Source of the DNA: Balneola sp.
Lineage (GTDB): Bacteria; Bacteroidota; Rhodothermia; Balneolales; Balneolaceae
Length of the DNA: 64,000 bases
Assembly (NCBI GenBank): GCA_002696035.1
Contig: NZQV01000026.1
Location: forward strand, 186,001 to 250,000
Direction of reading: 5' to 3'
The notes below the pieces were generated by a model, which had not been told where the DNA came from, did no database searches, and saw nothing but the letters and a program-made list of their open reading frames with translations. A program made the position numbers and the translations under genes. Below are positions 52,298-61,306 of this stretch, piece after piece; the stretch's first letter is position 1; every line of letters starts with the position of its first letter.

Positions 52298-53860
52298 TCA
52301 ATTAAGAATATAATTCTTGGCTACCTGTTTGTATTCCTTCACTTCCTGTTGCACCCAGGCTTCATCTTTACCAAACTCTCTTGCCAACAATCGGCCGACT
52401 TCCGGAGCCATTTCGACGCTAGCTTTGGCATCAAGCAAAAGCGCCCGAGTTCTTCGGGAAAGCACATCTTCTATCGTCTGTGCCATTTCATTCCGAACCG
52501 CCCAAACCACTTCGGCTTTCAAATAGGGAAGGTCGGGATGCAGTTTTTCTCCCAGCTCAGGCTCATCTTCTATCAATTTATTCAACGCTACTTTATCCGA
52601 ACCATACACAAAAAGGTGATCTTTGCGATCTACATTTTTAAGCCACCCATGAATGCGTAATTCCTTCGTCGGCGTTTCCTTCACATCTAGTCCGGCAACC
52701 ATAGCCGCCTGATCGATCGTGTCTTCTGCCATTTTTCTGTAAGTTGTCCATTTTCCACCCGCAATAGTTACCAAACCAGATTCAGAAACCTGGATATGAT
52801 GACTTCTGGAGATTTCAGACGTGTCTTTGGCATCAGGTGGTTTCACCAGGGGACGAATACCGGCAAACACGCTTTTCACATCATCTCGATCCGGATCTTT
52901 CGTCAGGTATTGAGCCGCATGCCGTAACACAAATTCGATCTCTTCCTCTAATGCGATCGGTTCCAACGAAGCTTTATCCACCGGTGTATCTGTTGTTCCC
53001 ACGATCACTTTATCGTGCCAGGGAACCGCAAATAATACACGGCCATCATCGGTGTGGGGAACCATAATGGCAGAATCGCCGGGCAGAAATTCCTTATCTA
53101 ACACCAAATGAATACCCTGTGCATACTGAATGATCTTTTTATGACCTTCTTCATCCATTTCCAGGATATCATCTGAGAAAATTCCCGTGGCGTTAATTAC
53201 CACCCGTGCGTTGATCTCAAAATCTTCCCCATTCAACATATCGCGGACCTTAACGCCTTCAATAAAACCCTTTCCGTTTTTCTCCAGCCCAATCACTTTC
53301 ATATAATTCAGGGGAAAACCGCCTTCATCGTTCATGGTTTGTGCGAGATTGATAGAAAGCCGGGAGTCATCAAATTGGCCATCATAATAAATAACCCCGC
53401 CACGCAGTCCTTCAGGCTCTAATGTTGGGATCTTTTCCAGCGTCTCTTCTTTGGACAGGTTTTTGGATTTGTTGATCCCTAGTTTTCCAGCGAGTGCATC
53501 GTACACCTTCATTCCCACCCCATAAAACGGCCCGTTCCACCATTCATAACTTGGCACAATAAAAGACTGATGACTTACCAAATGAGGCGCATTTTGAATG
53601 AGCAATCCCCGTTCGTGTAAGGCTTCTATCACCAACGAAACATCGCCCTGCTGTAAATATCGGACGCCACCGTGTACAAGCTTGGTACTGCGACTTGAGG
53701 TGCCTTTCGAAAAGTCATGCATTTCCAAAAGTAAGGTTTTGTAACCACGAGCGGCCGCATCTACGCCAACGCCGAGACCTGTTGCCCCGCCACCAATTAC
53801 GACCACATCCCAGTAGTCATTGAAGTTTTTGATGTGATTCAGAAATTTTGCTCGGTTCAT
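52298..53860 (-). CDS. glpD: FAD-dependent glycerol-3-phosphate dehydrogenase
   Basis: The 520-residue protein has an N-terminal FAD-binding motif 'DVVVIGGGATGLGVGVDAAA' and the diagnostic 'SKGTSSRSTKLVHGGVRYLQ'. Later come 'NATGIFSDDILEMDEEGHKK', 'VLFAVPWHDKVIVGTTDTPV' and 'GLVTIAGGKWTTYRKMAEDT', plus a C-terminal helical domain. It oxidises glycerol-3-phosphate to dihydroxyacetone phosphate and passes electrons to quinone at the inner membrane. No glpK/glpF neighbour is present; the aquaporin gene in the window is far away. Confidence 0.95.
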   Translation of the reverse strand: MNRAKFLNHIKNFNDYWDVVVIGGGATGLGVGVDAAARGYKTLLLEMHDFSKGTSSRSTKLVHGGVRYLQQGDVSLVIEALHERGLLIQNAPHLVSHQSFIVPSYEWWNGPFYGVGMKVYDALAGKLGINKSKNLSKEETLEKIPTLEPEGLRGGVIYYDGQFDDSRLSINLAQTMNDEGGFPLNYMKVIGLEKNGKGFIEGVKVRDMLNGEDFEINARVVINATGIFSDDILEMDEEGHKKIIQYAQGIHLVLDKEFLPGDSAIMVPHTDDGRVLFAVPWHDKVIVGTTDTPVDKASLEPIALEEEIEFVLRHAAQYLTKDPDRDDVKSVFAGIRPLVKPPDAKDTSEISRSHHIQVSESGLVTIAGGKWTTYRKMAEDTIDQAAMVAGLDVKETPTKELRIHGWLKNVDRKDHLFVYGSDKVALNKLIEDEPELGEKLHPDLPYLKAEVVWAVRNEMAQTIEDVLSRRTRALLLDAKASVEMAPEVGRLLAREFGKDEAWVQQEVKEYKQVAKNYILN

Positions 53861-54033
53861 AACATCCTCTTTTTGGGTTGGCTGACAATTCGAATATGTT
53901 ACTAAAAGGAATGAATGCGAAATTAAATTCCCTTTTCTTTACCATTTATATACATCTTTTCGATTATAAACGAGAACAAAAGACCCTACCCAGATTTTTA
54001 AAATGATCTCAATAAGCGTATAATCATTGAGCA

Positions 54034-54049
54034 ACTTAATCGGTTAAGT
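54034..54049. promoter_or_regulatory. LacI-type operator candidate upstream of the lyase
   Basis: acttaatcggttaagt has 6-bp arms around a central CG, with one asymmetric inner pair. The form TTAAnCGnTTAA is typical of LacI/PurR-family operators. It is 31 bp before the lyase ATG, where a bound repressor would block initiation. No lacI-family gene is in view. Confidence 0.5.
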
Positions 54050-54079
54050 AAAACTTTTTCTTTATAATCCCTGGGCTTT

Positions 54080-57055
54080 ATGACAATCCTTTGTAATCGT
54101 TTCAATCTTTCCTCAATTATATCAGTAAGTCAAAGATTTGTCTGTGCAGGGTTACTTTTCTGTCTCTTTTTCACTTTTTCATCTTCCATACAGGCGCAAC
54201 AAAAAAAAGTAGAAAACCTTAAACGGGGATTGATAGCAGCTGAAAAGGATGATGGCTACTATTTAAGCTGGAGACTGCTTGGAAATGAATCGTATGATAC
54301 GGGCTTTAATATTTACCGAGGCACCCAAAAGTTGAATGCGGAACCTATTACAGGGGCAACCCAATATGAGGACAGCACTGTCGATACTTTTGAGAATTAT
54401 ACCGTTCGTGCTGTCATAAATGGGGAAGAGCAATCGGCTTCTGAAAACGCTCATGTTTTAACTTCAACCCAAGATCATGAAGCTGCTTTTTTAGAAATTC
54501 CCTTGAATAAACCAAATAGAGGTGAACATGGAGGAACTTATAGCCCTAATGATTTATCGGCAGGAGATTTAACCGGTAATGGAGAATATGAGATCATCGT
54601 AAAATGGGATCCTTCAAATTCAAAAGATAACTCCCAATCCGGAACTACTGATAATGTATATCTGGATGCATATACCCTGGAAGGCAAAATGTTATGGCGC
54701 ATTGACCTGGGTCCAAATATCAGAGCAGGCGCTCATTACACGCAATTTATGGTGTATGATTTTAATGGAAATGGAAAAGCGGAGTTAATGGTAAAAACGG
54801 CCCCGGGAACTCGTGATGGAACAGGAAATTTCATCTCTTCTGGTCCCGCCGCTGATGCCGATCACGATGCCATTTACCGAAATAGCAGTGGATACATTCT
54901 TGATGGTCCAGAATATCTTTCTGTTTTTGAAGGACCCACTGGTGCAGAAATTGATACCGATGATTACATCCCAGCCAGGGGAAATGTCAGCGATTGGGGC
55001 GATAGCTATGGTAACCGGGTTGATCGGTTTTTGGCTGGAGTCGCATATCTTGATGGAGAAAACCCGAGTGCCATCTTTGCCCGTGGTTATTATTCTCGCA
55101 TGACGGTTGCAAGCTGGGATCTCGAAAATGGGGATTTGGTGCATCGTTGGTTATTTGATACTGATGATGCTGAATATGGCAACGAATGGACCAGCCAGGG
55201 AAATCACCAACTCTCCATCATTGATGTTGACAATGATAATAAGCAAGAAGTCGTGTATGGCTCTGTTGTTATTGATGATGATGGCTTGGGACTTCATACC
55301 ACCGGTTTGGGTCATGGCGACGCGCTGCATGCTACTTTTATGGATAAAGACGCGACGGTGCCTTACATCTTTATGCCGCATGAGGAAGATGTGCCCGGCG
55401 TCTCCCTTAGAAAAGGCGATGATGGCACCATGGTTTTCCGAAAAGACAAAAGTGGTGATGTAGGAAGGGGCGTTGCAGCTCACCTTGATGTAGATTACCC
55501 GGGGTTTCAGTTTTGGGCCTCCAGTGATCTCGGTTTATATAACACCACCGGTGACCGGGTCGGAAGTGTTCCAAATTCCATTAACCATGTTATTTGGTGG
55601 GATGGGGAATTAAGCCGGGAACTTTTAGATGGTACTTCCATCACTAAATGGAATATCAATGGCGGTCGGGCAGAACAACTTTTCAGAAGTCTTCAGGGAT
55701 TATCTATTAACTCTACAAAATCAAATCCAAATTTACAGGCCGATCTTTTTGGGGATTGGAGGGAAGAAGTATTGCTACGGAGTGGCAGTAATAACAAAAT
55801 CCTGGTTTTTTCTTCCACTATCCCTACCACTCACCGCTTATATACCTTTATGCACGATCCAACATACCGGGTCGCCATCGCCTGGCAAAATTCTGGTTAT
55901 AATCAGCCCCCACATCCTGGTTATTATGTAGCAGGTGATATGGATTTTCCAGTGCAAAAACCAAACATCACCATCATAGAAAATGAATTTTCAGCCTGTG
56001 CCCCATCTTCACTTCAATCCGGCTTATCGGTTGGTGATGGAGATTTTCAACAGGTTGCTAAAGCTGCTATTGAAGAAGGCGGACAAGTTACACTCAGCCC
56101 ATCTGCTGAAGAAACCGGAAGCTGGGTTTGGCGGGGTCCGGGTAATTTTTCAAGTACCGAGAAAGAGGTTACGCTTGAAAACATCACACCTGACATGAGT
56201 GGAATTTATACCGTCACTTTTGAGAATTCGTGCGGAACTACCAACCGGCTATCATTTGTGGTTGATGTCCTCCAAAACTCCTGGGGCTTCGAGGATGGCA
56301 CCTTTCAGGGCTGGACGATAAACGAAGATCATGGATCTGTTTCTTTAGCAAAATCCACAAAATACGAGGGCTTTTATTCTGCTGAGCTAACCGGTTCGTA
56401 TGGAAGTGATTCTGTCTCCTTGGATTTTATGGATCCGCTAAACAAGTCTGGCATAAAAAATGGAAACTGGATCAACTTCAAAGTGTTTATTCCTGAAGAT
56501 AAACGATCATCTATTTCTGAAGTAGCCATTTATCACCGTCATGGAAACAACTGGGAAAGTGAAGATCATGTCTGGGCAGAAACTACTTTTTCTATAGATG
56601 AGCTGGAAACCAATACCTGGATAACTTTATCGGGGCAGCTGAGCCAGGAATTTAATTCAGAAAACCTGTTGGTAATGGGAATATTGGTTAGGCAACCTGA
56701 ATCAACTTATCCTAAAATTTTTATTGATAACATTCATTTTACAGATCTACGCCCCACAAGTAATGAAATCCAGGATCTCAATCTCCCACATCAAATCTCA
56801 CTGGGACAAAACTTTCCCAATCCTTTTAACCCAACTACTCAGATCCCTTTTCACCTCCCTAAAAGCGAAACCATAACCATTGCGGTTTACAATAGCATGG
56901 GACAGAAAGTTCAGGATATTGTATCCAACAAGACTTTTCCCCCGGGGTCACACGCTGTTTCTTTCAATGGTGAAGGTTTTTCCTCAGGTATATATTTCTA
57001 CAGATTGACCACCGAAAGTTTCGTGGAAACCAAAAAGCTGAATCTGATCAAATAA
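54080..57055 (+). CDS. Secreted rhamnogalacturonan lyase (PL11-like) with T9SS sorting domain
   Basis: The 991-residue precursor has a signal peptide (~1-40, ending near 'SSSIQAQQKK'). Residues ~42-130 are fibronectin-like. The catalytic propeller (~145-640) shows 'NRGEHGGTYSPNDLSAGD', 'LGPNIRAGAHYTQFMVYDFN', 'ELMVKTAPGTRDGTGNF', 'RGNVSDWGDSYGNRVDRFLA' and Asp-rich calcium-type loops, matching polysaccharide lyase family 11. An Ig-like region (~650-720) and a carbohydrate-binding-like beta-sandwich (~730-880) follow. The end (~905-991) is a type-A T9SS sorting domain ('LGQNFPNPFNPTTQIPFHLP'). It would cleave pectin RG-I backbone outside the cell. A LacI-type operator candidate lies just upstream. 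Confidence 0.9.
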   Translation: MTILCNRFNLSSIISVSQRFVCAGLLFCLFFTFSSSIQAQQKKVENLKRGLIAAEKDDGYYLSWRLLGNESYDTGFNIYRGTQKLNAEPITGATQYEDSTVDTFENYTVRAVINGEEQSASENAHVLTSTQDHEAAFLEIPLNKPNRGEHGGTYSPNDLSAGDLTGNGEYEIIVKWDPSNSKDNSQSGTTDNVYLDAYTLEGKMLWRIDLGPNIRAGAHYTQFMVYDFNGNGKAELMVKTAPGTRDGTGNFISSGPAADADHDAIYRNSSGYILDGPEYLSVFEGPTGAEIDTDDYIPARGNVSDWGDSYGNRVDRFLAGVAYLDGENPSAIFARGYYSRMTVASWDLENGDLVHRWLFDTDDAEYGNEWTSQGNHQLSIIDVDNDNKQEVVYGSVVIDDDGLGLHTTGLGHGDALHATFMDKDATVPYIFMPHEEDVPGVSLRKGDDGTMVFRKDKSGDVGRGVAAHLDVDYPGFQFWASSDLGLYNTTGDRVGSVPNSINHVIWWDGELSRELLDGTSITKWNINGGRAEQLFRSLQGLSINSTKSNPNLQADLFGDWREEVLLRSGSNNKILVFSSTIPTTHRLYTFMHDPTYRVAIAWQNSGYNQPPHPGYYVAGDMDFPVQKPNITIIENEFSACAPSSLQSGLSVGDGDFQQVAKAAIEEGGQVTLSPSAEETGSWVWRGPGNFSSTEKEVTLENITPDMSGIYTVTFENSCGTTNRLSFVVDVLQNSWGFEDGTFQGWTINEDHGSVSLAKSTKYEGFYSAELTGSYGSDSVSLDFMDPLNKSGIKNGNWINFKVFIPEDKRSSISEVAIYHRHGNNWESEDHVWAETTFSIDELETNTWITLSGQLSQEFNSENLLVMGILVRQPESTYPKIFIDNIHFTDLRPTSNEIQDLNLPHQISLGQNFPNPFNPTTQIPFHLPKSETITIAVYNSMGQKVQDIVSNKTFPPGSHAVSFNGEGFSSGIYFYRLTTESFVETKKLNLIK

Positions 57056-57068
57056 GATCCAGCAAAGC

Positions 57069-57959
57069 TCAATCTTTTGTTATCATTGCTTTAGAGAACG
57101 CCTCTTTCCCAATATCACAAACCCGCTCTCCCTGGTCAAAATCAAAAACACCACAGGCGTTTCGCGGAATTTCGATGAGGTGATCAGGATTATACATCTC
57201 GATGGTAAGTTCTGTTAACCGATCCTGGGTAAAGCTAAAAGTACTGTCCATGAGCTCGATCAGTGAAAAGGATTCTTCTTCAGCCGGAAGTTCTACTTTT
57301 GCCTTTGTCTTTCGCTTTGATTTCATGGAATCAGGAAGTAATTTATCGAACCACTTTTGCATCTCTTCAAGCTTATCGGGTTCCGGTGGTTTATCGTATT
57401 TCGAGTTCGGCCGACCATTCAAATTCACCGCCACGATCTCTGCACCTTTTTCTTTCTTTACCAGATTAATGGGAAGAGGATTCAGCACACCGCCATCCAC
57501 AAGCACCTTGCCATCTTCCACCACGGGGACAAAAAATCCCGGAATAGAAACGGATGCCCGCAAAGCTTTATAGAGATCTCCTTTTTTAAAATGAACTTCT
57601 TTGTGATGCCGCATATCGGTTGCCACAGCCGTAAAAGGGATGTCGAAGTCTTCAATGTTTTCATTGCCCGTCACTTCAATATGCTTAGCAAAGAGTTTTT
57701 CTCCTTTTACAAATCCCTGTTTGGCAAAGGTGAAATCCAGTAGATCAAAAACTCCTTTCCGGTTCAGGCCAAGTATCCATTCTTTGTATTCCGGGAGATG
57801 ACCTGCCGCATAAATTCCACCAACCACTGCACCCATCGAACATCCGATCACTTCAACAATTTCATATCCGGCTTTTTCCAGTTCCTCTATCACCGCAATG
57901 TGAGCTATTCCCCGCGCACCGCCGCTTCCCAATACTAAATGGACTTTTTTCTTTGCCAT
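57069..57959 (-). CDS. Patatin-like phospholipase (RssA-like)
   Basis: The 296-residue protein has the oxyanion loop 'LVLGSGGARGIAHIAVIEEL', the nucleophile Ser41 in 'IGCSMGAVVGGIYAAG', and the catalytic Asp in the DGG motif 'KVLVDGGVLNPLPINL' (about residue 155). A Ser-Asp dyad acyl hydrolase acting on phospholipids or acyl esters. There is no signal peptide, so it is cytoplasmic, resembling RssA/NTE-type proteins and not secreted effectors. A lysine-rich segment ('KSKRKTKAKVELPAEEE') precedes the C-terminal part. Monocistronic; stop 13 bp from the convergent lyase stop. Confidence 0.9.
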   Translation of the reverse strand: MAKKKVHLVLGSGGARGIAHIAVIEELEKAGYEIVEVIGCSMGAVVGGIYAAGHLPEYKEWILGLNRKGVFDLLDFTFAKQGFVKGEKLFAKHIEVTGNENIEDFDIPFTAVATDMRHHKEVHFKKGDLYKALRASVSIPGFFVPVVEDGKVLVDGGVLNPLPINLVKKEKGAEIVAVNLNGRPNSKYDKPPEPDKLEEMQKWFDKLLPDSMKSKRKTKAKVELPAEEESFSLIELMDSTFSFTQDRLTELTIEMYNPDHLIEIPRNACGVFDFDQGERVCDIGKEAFSKAMITKD

Positions 57960-58058
57960 ACTAAATATCCTTCAAATTGTTCTTGTTATGACAATATCAT
58001 TTCAACTGACAAAATGAATTAACATATTAATGAATAATCAACTATCAATTTTACTGTC

Positions 58059-58679
58059 ATGTATCCCTTTTTACGAATAGTCATCGCTGTTACCGTTATT
58101 ACTTTGCTGGCCATTTTTGGATGTCGTAATAACAGTTCTAAAACTTCGGAAACCCTGAGTGAAGAGGAAATCGCATCTTACCAGAAAACCGGGAGTCACC
58201 TGGCTACATCAACACAAAAAGTGTTAGCATCTAATTTGATCAACGCAATTGAAAATGGGGGGCCGGTGAACGCACTCGCTTTTTGTAATATTGAAGCCCT
58301 TCCGCTTACAGATAGTATGGCTGTGGAACTGGAAACGCACATCAAACGTGTTTCGGATCAGCCCAGAAATCCTCAAAATCAGGCAAACAAAGATGAGCTT
58401 GCATACATCAAAAAGACAAAAAATCAATTGCGCGAAGGACAGGAAGTACAACCTTCAATCCAGGCCAAAAATGGCAGCGTGACCGGCTATTACCCCATCA
58501 TCACCAACCAATTATGTATGCAGTGCCACGGCAGTGAAGGCTCACAAATAGATCAGACTACCTTAACCAAGATCAAAGAATTATATACCGAAGATAAAGC
58601 CACCGGTTATTCTGTTGGGGAATTGCGTGGAATCTGGGTAGTTGAAATGGAAAAGGATGTTATTACCGATCCTGAATAA
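58059..58679 (+). CDS. DUF3365-type c-heme-binding lipoprotein
   Basis: The 206-residue lipoprotein (lipobox 'LAIFGC', Cys22) has one covalent heme motif CMQCH (Cys153, Cys156, His157) in 'ITNQLCMQCHGSEG'. The flanking 'VNALAFCNIEALPLTDSMA' and 'GYSVGELRGIWVVEME' match DUF3365 (Tll0287-like), a PAS-like fold seen in sensor or photosynthetic contexts. It probably acts in the periplasm as a redox or gas sensor, or as an electron carrier. No partner is adjacent. Confidence 0.85.
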   Translation: MYPFLRIVIAVTVITLLAIFGCRNNSSKTSETLSEEEIASYQKTGSHLATSTQKVLASNLINAIENGGPVNALAFCNIEALPLTDSMAVELETHIKRVSDQPRNPQNQANKDELAYIKKTKNQLREGQEVQPSIQAKNGSVTGYYPIITNQLCMQCHGSEGSQIDQTTLTKIKELYTEDKATGYSVGELRGIWVVEMEKDVITDPE

Positions 58680-58700
58680 GTAAATTTCATATCCTGATCT

Positions 58701-59594
58701 TCATTGTTCCATATTCTTCAGGATCCCATCTTTCACATCGGTCAAACTTTCCACCTTTTCAAAGGACTGAACCGATTCTCCATGAACAAACAAGGGTACC
58801 ATATTCCGGGTGTGGGTTTTAGTGGAAAGATCTTCGAGGTTGCCGTGGTCGCTGGTTATGACCAAAGTATCACTGCTTTTCTTGTTTTTGATGATATGCA
58901 GCAGGAATTCATCCAAAGGTTTGAGAACGCGCTCGGCATCTTCCTGCTTTTGTTTGTGGCCGGCTTTGTCGGTTAGATAATATTCGTATAAAACCAGGTC
59001 ATAATCCGAGGCCACACTTAACAACCTTTCTGCTGCATCAGTTGGAGTGATCTTTGGAATATCGATTCCCAATTTTTCACGCCAGGCATTTTGGACGATC
59101 TCTGCCGTTAACGCTTCTTCATTCAAAACATCCTCAGTAGAGTTCAATTTCACCCCAGCACTTTTGGTCATTAGTGTGGTACAACTCCACCGATTTCGTT
59201 TTTTAGCATGCTGAAAGAAAATGGGCGGATAAGCATTCATAAAATACGGATTCTTTCCAGCTTCCTTCACTGCGTGAAAGATGCTTTCATTCTTCAGGAA
59301 GGGCTTGATGCCGGAGTGAGGAAATGGCCCAAAATGTTTGCCAATTTCTTTGGCTGCATTTTGTCCGGTAAATAGAGTGGTCTGTCCGGTTCCGCTTTGG
59401 GGCAATCCTTCTACACCCAGATTAGCATCGATAGGTTTGAATAATAGATCTTTTTGAAAGACTGGGTTTGCCTGATCATTGAATAAACCATCGGTCAGGA
59501 TCTCGAAAGACTCATACCTGTTTTCGCTGAAGGGATTTTCGGGAGCATCTTTTCCCAATCCTACGCCGTCAATAAAAATGAAAATAACTGCCAT
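58701..59594 (-). CDS. Alkaline-phosphatase-superfamily metalloenzyme (phosphomutase-like)
   Basis: The 297-residue protein has the metal-binding Asp in 'VIFIFIDGVGLGKDAPENPF', the catalytic Ser/Thr loop 'EGLPQSGTGQTTLFTGQNAA', 'YDLVLYEYYLTDKAGHKQKQ', and the second metal site 'LVITSDHGNLEDLSTKTHTR' with His pairs. The pattern resembles cofactor-independent phosphoglycerate mutase/phosphopentomutase enzymes but is shorter than iPGM (~510 residues), with a small cap domain. The substrate is not deducible. Followed upstream by a repeat element and dtd on the same strand. Confidence 0.85.
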   Translation of the reverse strand: MAVIFIFIDGVGLGKDAPENPFSENRYESFEILTDGLFNDQANPVFQKDLLFKPIDANLGVEGLPQSGTGQTTLFTGQNAAKEIGKHFGPFPHSGIKPFLKNESIFHAVKEAGKNPYFMNAYPPIFFQHAKKRNRWSCTTLMTKSAGVKLNSTEDVLNEEALTAEIVQNAWREKLGIDIPKITPTDAAERLLSVASDYDLVLYEYYLTDKAGHKQKQEDAERVLKPLDEFLLHIIKNKKSSDTLVITSDHGNLEDLSTKTHTRNMVPLFVHGESVQSFEKVESLTDVKDGILKNMEQ

Positions 59595-59627
59595 TGCTAA
59601 ATTTTAAACTAAGATAATTCTTCTTCT

Positions 59628-59780
59628 GTTGTCATCCTGAGCGCTCTAAAAGCTGAAATCTTGATCGCGAAGGATCTCAACGAATAATACAACCCATTAC
59701 TTTAAACTTTGTCCCGAGCATTCGGGATCGCGTAATACTACCCCTTCCCAATAACAATCTTAATGCGCTCGGGGTGACAC
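59628..59780. repeat. Interspersed element with tgtcatcctgagcg-type terminal inverted repeats
   Basis: The 16-base ends at 59629-59644 and 59765-59780 are inverted with 13 matches. A perfect central palindrome tcccga-gcat-tcggga (59712-59727) and a gcgaaggatctc segment lie between. The end sequence resembles repeats I recall from many bacterial genomes, including Bacteroidota. It fills the gap between two minus-strand genes. Confidence 0.6.
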
Positions 59781-59837
59781 TTATTACTGGTAATTTTATA
59801 TCAAAAAAAGAAGTCCTTAAACTAACATTGTATTATT

Positions 59838-60278
59838 CTACTTCTCTAAAATTATAGTAACCGGTCCATCGTTCTCGAGCTTTACACTCATCATAGCTCC
59901 GAATTCTCCGGTTTGGATATTCAGATCCGTATTGGTTTTGAACCACTCTATCATGTCTTCATACATGGGTTCGGCTTTTTCGGGACGAGCTGCTTCGATG
60001 AAACTCGGCCGGGTACCTTTATCGGAATTGGCATATAGGGTGAATTGGGAAACCAGTAAAACCCCACCTCCAACATCCTGTACTGATCTATTCATTTTGC
60101 CTTCCTCATCTTCAAATATCCGAAGCTTGGCAATCTTCTTACAGATCCATTCCATTTGCTCTTTGGTATCGTCCTCGTGTATTCCGATCAATACTAAAAG
60201 ACCTTGTTCAATGGCCCCGGTAATTTCCTTATCTACCATCACCGAAGAAGATTTCACGCGCTGAATGACTGCTTTCAT
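59838..60278 (-). CDS. dtd: D-aminoacyl-tRNA deacylase
   Basis: The 146-residue protein has the full Dtd signature: 'MKAVIQRVKSSSVMVDKEIT', the catalytic Ser-Gln motif 'LLVSQFTLYANSDKGTRPS', and the C-terminal Gly-Pro loop 'GAMMSVKLENDGPVTIILE'. It removes D-amino acids (and Gly from tRNA-Ala) from mischarged tRNAs in the cytoplasm. Length is standard. Its start abuts the oriC-like region, so its promoter must lie within or next to the DnaA-box cluster. Confidence 0.96.
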   Translation of the reverse strand: MKAVIQRVKSSSVMVDKEITGAIEQGLLVLIGIHEDDTKEQMEWICKKIAKLRIFEDEEGKMNRSVQDVGGGVLLVSQFTLYANSDKGTRPSFIEAARPEKAEPMYEDMIEWFKTNTDLNIQTGEFGAMMSVKLENDGPVTIILEK

Positions 60279-60775
60279 AAACTGTGGATATGTGGATTAC
60301 TATGTGGATTACTCATTGATAAAAGTTGGATAACTCAAACCGGTCATAATTGTCAACAGGTTTCAACAATTAAATACCTCTATCAACAATTCAAAAGAAT
60401 AACTTTTGGTGTGAATGATGGTTTGCTCACTTTTATGTTCAAAATATATAAACTTGTGGATTACTAATTTCAAACTCTTTTAAAGTACTGATTTTTAAAG
60501 GCGAGTTATACACAAAACTATCCACATGTTTTACGCACCTGCTTTATAAATCGGGATAAAAAAGTTATCCACTTATCCACACTCTCTACTACTATTATTA
60601 AACCAATTAAATCATATACTAATTATCTCTTAGGTGTGGAAAAGTGTGAGAAAAAGTTCAAAAAACACTCTGATATTCCTTCTATATTTGTGTGTTGTAA
60701 GCAATCAACAAAATATGTAGTGCATTCATCTACTTAGATCTTATTCACTACAAAACTTCTGATCTGATAGGATCC
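60279..60775. other. Candidate chromosomal replication origin (oriC) with DnaA-box cluster
   Basis: This 497-bp AT-rich gap holds many DnaA-box-like 9-mers. Minus-strand type: 60283-60291 (TGTGGATAT), 60291-60299, 60303-60311 and 60455-60463 (all TGTGGATTA), and 60635-60643 (TGTGGAAAA). Plus-strand type: 60506-60514 (TTATACACA), 60518-60526 (CTATCCACA), 60565-60573 (TTATCCACT) and a perfect TTATCCACA at 60573-60581. An AT-rich stretch (60588-60632) next to the tight pair at 60565-60581 could be the unwinding element. No dnaA gene is in the window. A -7-like TATATTTG (60683-60690) near the right end likely drives the next gene. Confidence 0.78.
60683..60690 (+). promoter_or_regulatory. Promoter -7 box candidate for the DinB/YfiT-purM unit
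   Basis: TATATTTG matches the TAnnTTTG consensus exactly and lies ~85 bp before the ATG at 60776. A clear -33 TTTG is not evident at the right spacing, so the call is moderate. Confidence 0.4.
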
Positions 60776-61300
60776 ATGAACAAGCAATTTCCCATCGGTA
60801 AACCCTCTTATTCCAAGAATCATTCTCTGGATTTACGAGAGCAATGGATCGATGATATAGCTTTACTTCCTGAGCGTATTCGAAATGAAATTAAAGGCTG
60901 TTCGGATGATGTACTATTGAGTCCTTATCGGGAAGACGGCTGGACCGTTCGGCAGGTGATTGAACATTTGGTAGACAGCCACATGAATACAGTCATTCGA
61001 ATAAAAACAGCACTAACTGAAGATGATCCAACCATTCGTCCCTACAATGAAACAGCCTGGGCTGAAGTTGGATTCCAGTTTGAAATTCCACTGGAACTCA
61101 CCCTCGAGATGCTGGAGAATATTCATGAGATCATTGTTCGTATCTATCAAAGCTTAGATGAGCAGCAATGGCAACGGACCTATACCAACCCAGAATCCGG
61201 CCAAACCTTTACGCTTGATCATTCCTTAGCCCATTATGCATGGCATTCCAATCATCATTTAGCTCATATTAAACTCGTAACCCAAGAAGAAAAATCGTAG
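60776..61300 (+). CDS. YfiT/DinB-family putative metal-dependent protein
   Basis: The 174-residue protein has the four-helix DinB_2 layout with metal-ligand histidines: 'TVRQVIEHLVDSHMNTVIRI' and 'AHYAWHSNHHLAHIKL', plus the opening 'FPIGKP' typical of YfiT/BstA bacillithiol S-transferase-like proteins. It may act as a thiol transferase or metal-dependent hydrolase; thiol identity is unknown, since bacillithiol is found in some Bacteroidota-related taxa. It is the first gene downstream of the oriC candidate and is followed 6 bp later by purM, so the two are co-transcribed. Confidence 0.85.
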   Translation: MNKQFPIGKPSYSKNHSLDLREQWIDDIALLPERIRNEIKGCSDDVLLSPYREDGWTVRQVIEHLVDSHMNTVIRIKTALTEDDPTIRPYNETAWAEVGFQFEIPLELTLEMLENIHEIIVRIYQSLDEQQWQRTYTNPESGQTFTLDHSLAHYAWHSNHHLAHIKLVTQEEKS

Positions 61301-61306
61301 CAATTT

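Noticed and set aside
54080-57055. Polysaccharide utilisation locus
   Set aside because: No SusC/SusD pair, glycosidase, transporter or regulator is adjacent to the lyase; the receptor at 43414 is 8 kb away and has its own two-component system.
60279-60775. Small RNA or riboswitch in the gap before the YfiT/DinB gene
   Set aside because: The structure is explained by clustered DnaA-box 9-mers on both strands; I see no riboswitch core.
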